Source: Nitrosovibrio sp. Nv4
Lineage (GTDB): Bacteria > Pseudomonadota > Gammaproteobacteria > Burkholderiales > SG8-39
Reading direction: 5' to 3'
Length of the DNA: 39,334 bases
Assembly (NCBI GenBank): GCA_945906765.1
Contig: CAMDRF010000019.1
Coordinates: 1 to 39,334, forward strand
In this document: in pieces, positions 17,337 to 24,157 of the stretch
Position numbering within the stretch: position 1 is the first letter of the stretch
Layout of the letters: each line of letters starts with the position of its first letter
Translations under genes and position numbers: made by a program
Notes under the pieces: model-generated
Seen by the model: the letters and a program-made list of their open reading frames with translations, nothing else
Databases searched by the model: none
Told to the model about the DNA's origin: nothing

Positions 17337-17700
17337 TCTTTATCTCCTGCAGTTCACCGTCGTGGATCAGTTGCGCGATGTCGTTCTCGCGTTTGCCCAG
17401 GAAGATTCCGGCAAGTTTCCTGTAGTCCCATTCGTCGTCGTCGTCGATGTTCTCAAGCTCGTTCTTGCCAAAGCCGAACAGAAAAACCCAGCGATCGTGC
17501 CGATTGCTCGCCAGTAATGTCCGGTACCCGCCGCGCTTGCCCGCGCCCGGCCGCGCGATGCGCTTTTTCAGCAGGCCGCCGCCCAGGTCCGCATCGACGA
17601 GCCCGCGCAGCATTTCCTCGACCGCGATCACCAGCCGGGCATCGGTGACACCGCTTTTGCGCGCCCATCGGGAAAACGACTTCGTCTTCAGGACGCGCAC
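17314..17700 (-). CDS. HigB/RelE-like toxin (PF06296 type)
   Basis: 128 aa from GTG 17700 (VRVLKTKSFSRWARKSGVTD), with GGGLLKKRIARPGAGKRGGY, RTLLASNRHDRWVFLFGF and the tail LGKRENDIAQLIHDGELQEI typical of this toxin group. AGGG lies 10 nt before the GTG; a TTG three codons earlier has no room for a ribosome-binding site. A well-formed promoter lies immediately upstream. It pairs with the HTH antitoxin that overlaps its 3' end. Confidence 0.87.
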   Translation of the reverse strand: MRVLKTKSFSRWARKSGVTDARLVIAVEEMLRGLVDADLGGGLLKKRIARPGAGKRGGYRTLLASNRHDRWVFLFGFGKNELENIDDDDEWDYRKLAGIFLGKRENDIAQLIHDGELQEIKNGKPEAS

Positions 17701-17718
17701 AGGCGGCAAACCCTGCAG

Positions 17719-17747
17719 ATCATATCACCCAGTGCTATGATTTGCAA
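17719..17747 (-). promoter_or_regulatory. Sigma-70 type promoter of the HigB-like toxin gene
   Basis: Minus strand: -35 TTGCAA (17747-17742), 17-nt spacer, -10 TATGAT (17724-17719), about 19 nt before the GTG start. Both hexamers are close to consensus with ideal spacing. It is the best promoter in the accessory region. The -35 hexamer is itself palindromic. Confidence 0.7.
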
Positions 17748-17816
17748 ACCCCGCTCGCCTCGCATAAAGCCATCAACGCGCAACCCCCGCTACAAGATGA
17801 CCTGCCCTCCAGAGCT

Positions 17817-18191
17817 CTAAACGGAAGTGTATGCCGCCGTGTAGCCGCCGTACTCCGCGCACTTCGCCTCCAGCTCCGCCGCGTGCAGGAACTCCTTCTC
17901 GTCTGCGTCCGGATTCGCGTAGATCGCGTCGCGCCCGCGGCTGAGCCCCCGCTCGGTCACCAGGTCCACGGTCCTGCCGAGCAGCGCCTCGAGATAGTCC
18001 TTGAGATCGAAGTAACCCCGGAAGGTCGACGGCCCCTCGAATTCGACGAGCACGTCCACGTCGCTGCCCTCGCCCATCTCGTCGCGTGCCGCCGAGCCGA
18101 ACAGGGAAAGGCGCTTGACCCCGAAACGCGCGGCCACCTCCGGCCGGCGCTCGGCCAGCGACGCGAGAATCTGTTGACGTTTCATGGACAT
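17817..18191 (-). pseudogene. MntA-type nucleotidyltransferase fused to an ABC-F ATPase fragment
   Basis: The first 83 or so residues are an MNT-domain minimal nucleotidyltransferase: MSMKRQQILASLAERRPEVA and the catalytic motif GSAARDEMGEGSDVDVLVEF (GSx10DxD), ending VDLVTERGLS. From there the chain reads RGRDAIYANPDADEKEFLHA then AELEAKCAEYGGYTA, which is an internal segment of YbiT-like ABC-F ATPases, before a chance stop. Intact MntA proteins end near the join. No HEPN (HepT) partner gene follows, although MntA antitoxins normally have one. GGAGG precedes ATG 18191 (4 nt) and ATG 18185 (10 nt). The transferase part could still fold; otherwise this is a deletion joint. Confidence 0.8.
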
Positions 18192-18261
18192 GGCGCCTCC
18201 GTTGCGTGCGGCGCATTCCACCAGCCGGCTGCTCGCCCCTTGCGAGAACGCCGAACGCGAC

Positions 18262-18627
18262 CTATCGGCTATCGCGAATCGTCCACCCGACGATCTGGCC
18301 TGTTTCGTACAGATCGAAAAGCCGTCCCGTGGGTTTTGCCTTGAGGAACCCTTCGAGCGCGCCGAACCATATCTCCACGCGCCGCGCCGTCGGCAAGCGC
18401 TGCGGAACGCGGGAGATCACCACCTGGGCGCGATAGTCGGCTGGGTGATCCTCGAACTCGGTGTCGTTGGTGAGGAACACGAGTTCCTCCGCCATCAACC
18501 GTTGCCGGATGGTTGAGTCCGGAATCCCGCGTTGACCGAGGACGATGATGTGCTCGGCGTCATGCCCGGCTGCACGGAGCCGGTGATAGAGGGGAAGCGG
18601 GAAATTCTCGTCGAGCAATACCTTCAC
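18262..18627 (-). CDS. DUF5615 PIN-like toxin
   Basis: 121 aa. MKVLLDENFPLPLYHRLRAA, then GHDAEHI, LVFLTNDTEFED and the final strands place it in the DUF5615 PIN-like family. Conserved acidic residues are Asp6, Glu7 and the Asp/Glu in TNDTEFED. ATG 18627 overlaps the stop of the DUF433 gene (ATGA), the standard partner. A nuclease toxin role is inferred from fold and partnership. It is complete, in contrast to the decayed relative at 19007. Confidence 0.85.
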   Translation of the reverse strand: MKVLLDENFPLPLYHRLRAAGHDAEHIIVLGQRGIPDSTIRQRLMAEELVFLTNDTEFEDHPADYRAQVVISRVPQRLPTARRVEIWFGALEGFLKAKPTGRLFDLYETGQIVGWTIRDSR

Positions 18628-18851
18628 GCGGCCTTCACCGCGGGAGGCAGGTGCGCCGCCACGTGGGCGGCATAACGCAGTGCGGTCAGTACCTGTTCGC
18701 GGGTCAGGTTGTAATCGCGTTCCACATCCACATAGCTCTCACCGGCCCCGAGCGCCGCGACCACCGTAGCGACGTCCATGCGGGTGCCGGCGATGCATGG
18801 CTTGCCGAACCGCACCCCCGCGTCCACCGAAACCCCCGGGAAAACTTCCAT
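18624..18851 (-). CDS. DUF433-family antitoxin
   Basis: 75 aa. VDAGVRFGKPCIAGTRMDVA then TVVAALGAGESYVDVERDYN and LTREQVLTALRYAAHVA is the DUF433 (VapB45-like) winged fold. It partners the DUF5615 toxin by a 4-nt overlap. ATG 18851 (MEVFPGVSVDAG) has a GGAGGTGAAC sequence just upstream, a strong ribosome-binding site. Confidence 0.87.
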   Translation of the reverse strand: MEVFPGVSVDAGVRFGKPCIAGTRMDVATVVAALGAGESYVDVERDYNLTREQVLTALRYAAHVAAHLPPAVKAA

Positions 18852-18899
18852 CGTTCACCTCCCTGGCGCCCTGCTCTGCGGTGAATCATACGCACTCGG

Positions 18900-19005
18900 C
18901 GTCGGTCGTGGAAGCGCCTCCGGGCAGTCGGCGCGCCGCTCCAGGCCATGCGCCGCCGGCACGTAATGGCAGAGGCCCGGCGCCTCGCCCGGCTCCGCGA
19001 TCGGC
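18900..19005 (-). pseudogene. SagB-type nitroreductase relic, copy A
   Basis: Minus-strand frame reads LRPIAEPGEAPGLCHYVPAA then HGLERRADCPEAL, an internal segment of SagB/ThcOx-like flavin nitroreductases (the family has HYAP.EH.LERRA here). 18941-19001 is about 88% identical by eye to 19602-19662. Flanks are unrelated on both sides. It is directly joined to the end of the decayed DUF5615 gene. Confidence 0.6.
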
Positions 19006-19006
19006 C

Positions 19007-19453
19007 TCAGATCGATTCGATAACCAGGAGCGCCTCTTCCGGGTTCGCTTCGAAGCGCTTCAGATTCTCCGCGCGCGCTCGCACAAGCGACGCAATGGCC
19101 TCGGTGCCGGCATTCCCGACCGAGAGCCAACCCACCTTCGGAGGCGGTCCGGGCAGGAAGACGCGCTGGCGGAATGATCGGCTTGAAGAAGGGCGACGAA
19201 CCCGGGGCTCAGGTTTTCGCCGAAGAGTAAGCTTCACACGGCCGGCGAGCCGGCGCTCGCGCGCCGCGGCGAATTCGAGCGCCGCCCGCACCTCGTCGCG
19301 CGCGAGGCCCTGGAAGTCGCGCAGCACGTCGTCTTCCGACATCCCTCCGGCGAGGTAGTCGAGAATGTCGTAGACCGCGATCCGCGTGCCCTTGACGCAC
19401 GCCTTGCCGCCGCGGATCGCGGGGTCAACGACAATTCGATCGCGCTAGCTCAT
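19007..19453 (-). pseudogene. Decayed DUF433-DUF5615 toxin-antitoxin pair
   Basis: The antitoxin begins ATG 19453, but codon 3 is TAG (19447-19445). The frame then continues RDRIVVDPAIRGGKACVKGT, RIAVYDILDYLAGGMSEDDV and RDEVRAALEFAAARERRLAG, a full DUF433 domain. The toxin start VKL follows, but one extra base shifts FGENLSPGFVALLQAD into another frame. The middle of the toxin is deleted. The original frame then runs into RQRVFLPGPPPKVGWLSVGN and a normal DUF5615 C-terminus LLVIESI. The result is a run-on antitoxin-toxin fusion. It differs in sequence from the intact pair at 18262-18851. Confidence 0.78.
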
Positions 19454-19566
19454 TATGCGAGGCGAGCGCAGGCGAGATCGCGCTCATCCTCCTTGATCCA
19501 GCCCTCGGCACTCAGGCGCCGTGCGGCACAGACTCGAAATCCAGGAAATTGCCCATGGATGCACGG

Positions 19567-19812
19567 CTACACCTCGAACCCGCCCTGGACAATGCGCCGC
19601 CCCAGGCCATGCTCCGCCGGCGCGTAATGGAAGAGGCCCGGCCCCTCGCCCGGCTCCGCGATCCCGCCGATCAGCACCCAGCCCTCGGTGGGATGCAGAT
19701 TGCCGCTCGACGGATTCACGCGCAGCGCCCAGCGCGTGCCGCCCGCCCGCTTCCACGCCGAGAGCGCGAGCGCGTATTCGGGCGGGCGCGAAAGCGTGCG
19801 CAGGTTAACTAC
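19567..19812 (-). pseudogene. SagB-type nitroreductase relic, copy B
   Basis: About 81 codons: ALALSAWKRAGGTRWALRVN, then PSSGNLHPTEGWVLIGGIAE, PGEGPGLFHYAPAEHGLGRR and a stop after GGFEV. The PSSGNLHPTE motif is the FMN-binding signature of SagB/ThcOx nitroreductases, which are normally several hundred residues; both ends are missing here. It shares a 61-bp segment with copy A at 18941-19001. Confidence 0.68.
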
Positions 19813-19879
19813 GGAAACTAACTCCGAGGGCGCGTTATGGCGATCCTGCGGTCACGATATTTTCCCCGGAAACGCGGGC

Positions 19880-20176
19880 TCAGGAACCCGCGAGGAAACG
19901 ATCGTAGCGCTCTTGCGTGATTGGCGCGGATTCTGCGCGCTCGATTTCATCCCATTTCCGGGGCGCCGCTTCAGGACTCTCGAAATGCGGGAAATGCGCT
20001 TCGAATTCGCCTTCGGCAACCATGCGCTCGATGTCGTCCAGTCGGTTTGCCTTGAGAAAACCCACGAAATCGGCCAAGAACGCGCTCATCGACAGCGACG
20101 ACTTGGAGAGTTCCAGCGAACTCGCCAGTTGTTCCTTCGTTGCGAAGGTCATGATTCGTGTCAGATCAGAACTCAC
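19880..20176 (-). CDS. Small conserved protein, possible antitoxin
   Basis: 98 aa, acidic, no membrane segment: FATKEQLASSLELSKSSLSM then SAFLADFVGFLKANRLDDIE. No family is recognised with confidence. GTG 20176 starts 4 nt after the stop of the GNAT-like gene (20181), so the two look co-translated. The small acidic protein next to a possible acetyltransferase, in a region full of TA pairs, makes an antitoxin role plausible but unproven. Confidence 0.5.
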   Translation of the reverse strand: MSSDLTRIMTFATKEQLASSLELSKSSLSMSAFLADFVGFLKANRLDDIERMVAEGEFEAHFPHFESPEAAPRKWDEIERAESAPITQERYDRFLAGS

Positions 20177-20180
20177 GCGG

Positions 20181-20459
20181 TCACCTGTAGGGACTCAACG
20201 AATTAGACCACTTCTGGGCCTCAGGTTCATCCAGATAGAAATAGCGACCGTCGTTGATTCTCAGATAGGCGGGCATTCCCGCGGCGGCCGGCAGCGGCGT
20301 CAATCCCATAACCCCATATATATCAATCAGTTTCCGTCCTCCCGCCGGCGCGGCGTGCAGCCCGATGCACCCGCCGTATCCGCAATTGTGGCTATGGGTC
20401 ACCGCAATGTCGACCAGGACACGCCCAAGCTTGCCGGAGGGCACAATCATTATGCGCAC
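20181..20459 (-). CDS. GNAT-acetyltransferase-like protein, probably 5'-truncated
   Basis: 92 aa from GTG 20459. The segment CGYGGCIGLHAAPAGGRKLI then YGVMGLTPLP...GRYFYLD resembles the second half of GNAT N-acetyltransferases (the GLH and YRR...GRYF strands). The acetyl-CoA loop RxxGxG/A is not visible. The frame is open upstream only to a TAA at 20493-20495, which is the stop of an esterase tail. A 5' truncation by that junction is therefore likely. The family call is weak. Confidence 0.4.
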   Translation of the reverse strand: MRIMIVPSGKLGRVLVDIAVTHSHNCGYGGCIGLHAAPAGGRKLIDIYGVMGLTPLPAAAGMPAYLRINDGRYFYLDEPEAQKWSNSLSPYR

Positions 20460-20492
20460 GTCCTGCCAGTTGCACCACGCCTCTAATAGCTC

Positions 20493-20715
20493 TTAGCGCA
20501 GCGCCCGGTAGAGAAACGGCAGACTGACGTCCATCCGGTAGTCGATGTCGGAGTGGTCGTCGTCGAATTCCTCGTAGCGGTGGCGGATGCCGGCTTCAGC
20601 GTTGAAGGGGATGCGGAAGCCGAGGGGCGCGCGCGGGTCAGGGTCGTAGGTGGCGGCCATGCAGAGGTTCATGACGGCGTGGCCTTCCTTGCCCGGGAGT
20701 TTCTCGGTCTTCCAG
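20493..20715 (-). pseudogene. Esterase 3'-end relic, copy B, with internal deletion
   Basis: Minus strand reads [20 protein letters not shown] then PLGFRIPFNAEAGIRHRYEE and a normal C-terminus DYRMDVSLPFLYRALR. Compared with copy A (24158) about 57 codons between FNAE and AGI are missing, with CCGGC shared at the break. It belongs to an alpha/beta-hydrolase esterase family. The 5' part of the gene is absent. Confidence 0.72.
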
Positions 20716-20781
20716 AGGCCGCACTACGCCGTCGGCGCCGGGCCCGGGCCATCGGCATGGGCGCGCAGCGCGACGTCGCGG

Positions 20782-21201
20782 TCAACCACGGCGCGATTCG
20801 TGGCGGCGATCGAGCGCCTCGGCGCGCATCCGGCGGTGATATTCGCCGTCGAAGTACTCGACCAGGATCCGCTCCAGGACATTCGCCGTGCGCGACGGCT
20901 CGCGCTCGAAGAGCACCCGCGCGCCGAGAAACGCCTGGCGCCCGAGCACCGGCTCGGCAGAATCGAGCAGCACCAGGTGCACGTCGCGTCCGGCCGCGCG
21001 CGTGAGCCGGCCCACGAGGTCGAGGTATTGCGCGTCGATCCCGGCGGCGTCCCGCGCCGAGCGGGCGACCAGCGCCAGGTCGAGATCGCTCGACGCGCGC
21101 GCGACGCCCTTCGCGGCGGAGCCGAAAAGAATCGCCGCCGATACCCGCTCATCGGCGAGGAGCGCGTCTGTTACCGCGGCGATCGAGACCTCAAGGTTCA
21201 T
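20782..21201 (-). CDS. MNT-domain nucleotidyltransferase
   Basis: 139 aa. The catalytic motif is AILFGSAAKGVARASSDLDL (GSx10DxD, about residues 24-43), followed by RDVHLVLLDSAEPVLGRQAF. This size and motif fit MntA-like minimal nucleotidyltransferases, which can act as antitoxins that AMPylate HEPN toxins. ATG 21201 overlaps the stop of the upstream gene (ATGA), so the pair is coupled. No HEPN gene with the RX4-6H motif was found next to it. The C-terminus (RRHESRRG) may be altered by a junction. Confidence 0.75.
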   Translation of the reverse strand: MNLEVSIAAVTDALLADERVSAAILFGSAAKGVARASSDLDLALVARSARDAAGIDAQYLDLVGRLTRAAGRDVHLVLLDSAEPVLGRQAFLGARVLFEREPSRTANVLERILVEYFDGEYHRRMRAEALDRRHESRRG

Positions 21202-21946
21202 GGCTTGCCAGTATAGGGCCGGTGCGCTTTGCGCACCTCGTTCCACGCCGCGCGCAGCCAGTCGAGCGCGCCGTCGCGCTCCCACAGCGCGCGCTGCGCC
21301 GCGCGATAGTCCCAGGCCTCTTCCTTGCCGCCCATGACGACGCCAAAGCCGGGGTCGGGTTTCGGACGCCTGGGCGCCTCGGCGAGCAGCATCTCGACCG
21401 CGACGCGGTGCCTGCGCGCCGCAGCGCGCAGCGCGCCGAGCGCTTCTGCGCGGCGGCCGAGCCGGACCAGGGCGAGGATGCGGTTGAGGGTGGGGCCGCA
21501 AAAGTCCGCCGGGTAGCGCTCGGCGAGCGCGACGAAGCGCTCGGGCGGTGCGCCCCGGTCCATGTCCGCCGCGGCCCGCCAGGCGAGGTGCGCCAGCATG
21601 CGCAGCGCCGGGCGGTTCTCGACCCAGCCCCATTGCAGCGTGCCGTTGCCCGGCGGCGCGGCGGCGAGGTTCGCCTCGAGCAGCGCGGCGCCTCTTTCGA
21701 GCAGCGGTTCGAGCAGCGTCGCGCCCGCGCCGATGACCGGCAGCGCCTCGACGGCCATCGCGAGGTCATCGAGCACGTCGAAGCTCTGCCAGGCGAGCGC
21801 GTCGCGCTCGAGAAAATCGAGCCAGGACGCGGGCTCGATCCACATGCCGGTGAAACCGTGCTGGGTCGCGGTCAGGCCGGGCTTGGTTTGCGGAAACGCC
21901 TTGCGCCAGCGCGCCTCGGTCTTCTTCAGGGCGTCCCGCGGCTCGA
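21198..21946 (-). pseudogene. Conserved hypothetical gene, 5'-truncated
   Basis: About 248 codons, mainly alpha-helical: FTGMWIEPASWLDFLERDAL, then GTLQWGWVENRPALRMLAHL, AWRAAADMDRGAPPERFVAL and PDPGFGVVMGGKEEAWDYR. It resembles a TPR-like family of unknown function often found in mobile regions. Upstream of about 21946 the coherent sequence switches to a different frame (GGSIHAGAIVNGGKGGDDEL), a remnant of something else, and no start codon fits. The stop overlaps the MNT gene start. Confidence 0.5.
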
Positions 21947-22045
21947 GTACGCGCCCGGCTTCGCCGACATCGCGAACAGCCCGGACAGCTCGTCGTCCCC
22001 GCCTTTGCCGCCGTTCACGATCGCGCCAGCATGGATGCTCCCCCC

Positions 22046-22903
22046 TCAGCCCTTGAGTCCGATCGCCTTGAGCCAGGCACCGACCTGGCGAAATGCATCC
22101 GTTCTGACCTGATCCACGGTCATGTCGCCGAGCGCCTCGGACTCCGCGAGGAAACGGCGCACCGTTTCGGGTCCGAAACTGCCTTCCGTTTCGAACTTGC
22201 CGGCGATGTTCCTGTAGCCCGTCAGCACCGCTTCGTCTTCCATGAGCGCCCGGCATTCCGCGGCCAGGGCTTCAATCCCGCCTTCGAATTCCCGGACGCA
22301 GAAGTAGATGTCGTAAGCGTCCTTCATCTTGTCACGCTGTACCAGCGCGTAGCCCTTCATTACCAGTAGCGCGGGAATGGACGCGACGAGCATCTCGACC
22401 TTGTTGTAGCGCTTGTCCGGCATGGTGCCGGCAATCATCATTTTCAGGTTGCTTCGAAGCGCCACGTGGCCGCCATCGATTTCCTGCACCCGCAAGCCTT
22501 GAACATATTCCGGACGGTGCTTCTTTGTCTTGGCTCCCTTCGGCATCAGGAGGTCGACGATGACTGCAACGGGCGCGCCGCCGTCTTCCGGATCGACGAT
22601 GCGCTTCAACTGAAATGGCTTCAGGCCCTCGACGTTACGCAGATAGCCTTTTTGCTCAAGCTTTTCGACCAGCTCGGCATAGCCCTGATCCGCAAGCTTC
22701 TCGGTGTCGAGATTCAGGTCAATGTCGAGAGACCCGATGTGAGCGGGTTGCACGTTCGGCAGGAGAAGGGAGGGCACTAATCCTCCGATGACGACGATGG
22801 CGTCCTTGTGCGCGCCGAGCACCTGCCCGATCTCGATCAATACCGCGTGCGCGGCCCGCGCGCCGCGATCGTCCTAATTCTTCGCGACCACTGGCTCGCT
22901 CAC
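22046..22903 (-). pseudogene. AbiEii-type nucleotidyltransferase toxin with in-frame amber codon near the start
   Basis: Nucleotidyltransferase toxin of the type IV AbiE system. Motifs: IVVIGGLVPSLLLPNV and GSLDIDLNLD (catalytic G-S-x-D-x-D), then VIVDLLMPKGAKTKKHRPEY and a helical C-terminus. The natural start is GTG 22903, overlapping the AbiEi stop (GTGA). That frame reads MSEPVVAKN, then TAG (22876-22874), then DDRGARAAHAVLIEIGQVLG with no shift. The sequence after the amber codon is continuous with the protein, so the TAG looks like a point mutation. A restart at TTG 22840 would give 264 aa with the catalytic motif intact, but there is no ribosome-binding site. It may be inactive or poorly expressed. 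Confidence 0.75.
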
Positions 22904-24027
22904 GCGAGGCCTTTCCATACCGGATCGATCGCCAGCTCCCGGAAATGCACCGCCGCTTCTCTCCCGCGCTCCCCGGTTGCATGGAGTTCGAGATAAGTCT
23001 GTATGAGACCGGTGCTGCGCAGTCCCTTCTTGGGCTCGATGCTTTCCAGGTAGACCCCGTCGTCCTTAGGCCGATCCAGCACCACGTTTTCGCCGCGGGA
23101 CACAGGCTCAAGCTTCAGGTGGCTGACCAGCGCCTGCTCTCCGTCTTCGTCGGCATAGAAGTATTCGCCGGATATGCGCGCGTACGGCGCAAGCCACCTG
23201 GCCGCCGAGAAGGAAGACAGCAACAGGCTTGGAAGTTTTTCATTCAGCGCCTTCGCAAATCCATTGACCGCGAATGCTTCTTCAATCGCGGCCTGGAGTT
23301 TTGGGCCGTGCAAGGCAGTGTAATAGAGCTTGCGTGCGGATCGGGCAGGAACATAAGCCGATTGCCACTCTTCCAGCAGCCGGTATGGGACGCTAACCCG
23401 GATATCGCCGCGCTTCGCCGCGCCGAATTCCCGGTCAACGAGCATCTTTCTCACGTTGCTGACCAGGCCAAAGCTGACGCGCGCCCGCCGGGCCAGATCT
23501 TCTACCTTCCACGGCCGCAATGGATTGGTCAGCAAGACGCGTAGCACGCGCGCCGACTTCGGAGAAAACAAGGACCGCTGCTCGCGTCGCCGATGAAACG
23601 GGTTTTCGGTGACCTGACGATCGATGTAAATATCGCCAAACGCGAGGTGGCTGTTGCCAGCAAGGTCTGCATAGCCGACTTCCATTTCCTTGCAGATCGC
23701 CTGCGACGCCGGCGAAATGTAGGGCGCGATGACCACTGGGTACATGCGTTGGCCCTTCGGTCCACGGCCAATACAATCCCGCACCTGGAGCGCCGCGTAT
23801 CGAACGTTCCTCGGCTGACCGTCGCTCTTTACTTCGCATACAAGGGTCCATCCCTCGCTTCCGGACCCAAGGTTGATCAAGAAGTCGGGCCGCAGAGATC
23901 CCATTCGTGGCTGCTCCTCGACTTGCAGGTTCTTCGCAGCCAACGGCATAGGCGCCAGGAGATGGCGCATGTGCTCAATTGCGCGCTCTTCCAGCTCTTT
24001 TCCGCTAATCTGTAGCTCTTTCAGCAT
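22900..24027 (-). CDS. AbiEi-type antitoxin/regulator with PD-(D/E)XK-like N-terminal domain
   Basis: 375 aa. C-terminal to residue 160 it carries a winged helix (RVLRVLLTNPLRPWKVEDLA, RRARVSFGLVSNVRKMLVD) and the wider AbiEi-like layout, and it is directly followed by the AbiEii nucleotidyltransferase (GTGA overlap). The N-terminal part has RPDFLINL (Pro47-Asp48), LVCEVKSDGQ (Glu65, Lys67) and QVRDC, the spacing of a PD-(D/E)XK nuclease fold. This may be structural rather than catalytic. ATG 24027 lies in the centre of a perfect palindrome; no Shine-Dalgarno sequence is visible. Probably an autorepressor. Confidence 0.8.
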   Translation of the reverse strand: MLKELQISGKELEERAIEHMRHLLAPMPLAAKNLQVEEQPRMGSLRPDFLINLGSGSEGWTLVCEVKSDGQPRNVRYAALQVRDCIGRGPKGQRMYPVVIAPYISPASQAICKEMEVGYADLAGNSHLAFGDIYIDRQVTENPFHRRREQRSLFSPKSARVLRVLLTNPLRPWKVEDLARRARVSFGLVSNVRKMLVDREFGAAKRGDIRVSVPYRLLEEWQSAYVPARSARKLYYTALHGPKLQAAIEEAFAVNGFAKALNEKLPSLLLSSFSAARWLAPYARISGEYFYADEDGEQALVSHLKLEPVSRGENVVLDRPKDDGVYLESIEPKKGLRSTGLIQTYLELHATGERGREAAVHFRELAIDPVWKGLA

Positions 24028-24036
24028 ATGCTGAAA
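24019..24036. promoter_or_regulatory. Perfect 18-bp palindrome over the AbiEi start codon
   Basis: TTTCAGCATATGCTGAAA is identical on both strands and is centred on the ATG of the AbiEi gene. A second, imperfect copy lies 66 bp upstream. Likely an operator for autorepression; it would also block translation initiation if formed as a hairpin. Confidence 0.75.
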
Positions 24037-24073
24037 ATAGCATTTTTAGTGAAATAAAGCCATTTTTTTCATC

Positions 24074-24103
24074 TAAATACACACTTTCAGCAGATGCTGT
24101 AAA
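24074..24103 (-). promoter_or_regulatory. AbiE promoter with second operator half
   Basis: Minus strand -35 TTTACA (24103-24098), 18-nt spacer, -10 TATTTA (24079-24074). The imperfect palindrome TTTCAGCAGATGCTGTAAA at 24085-24103 (plus strand) overlaps the -35 box and the spacer. It matches the start-codon palindrome in 16 of 18 positions when one central base is looped out. The whole 24019-24150 segment is much more AT-rich than its surroundings. Confidence 0.6.
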
Positions 24104-24157
24104 CACCACTTCCGCGTAAATCACTGATTATTTGAGGCGAATCGCCTTAAGCCAAAT

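Noticed and set aside
17817-18191. Intact MntA/HepT pair
   Set aside because: No HEPN-domain protein with an RX4-6H motif was found downstream; the following sequence is ABC-F debris and the HigB promoter.
19445-19447. Amber codons read as an amino acid in the TA genes (recoding)
   Set aside because: TAG ends several normal genes in the window (aldehyde dehydrogenase at 34617, Nudix gene at 12118, binding-protein relic at 13809), and no suppressor tRNA is visible. Point mutation is simpler.
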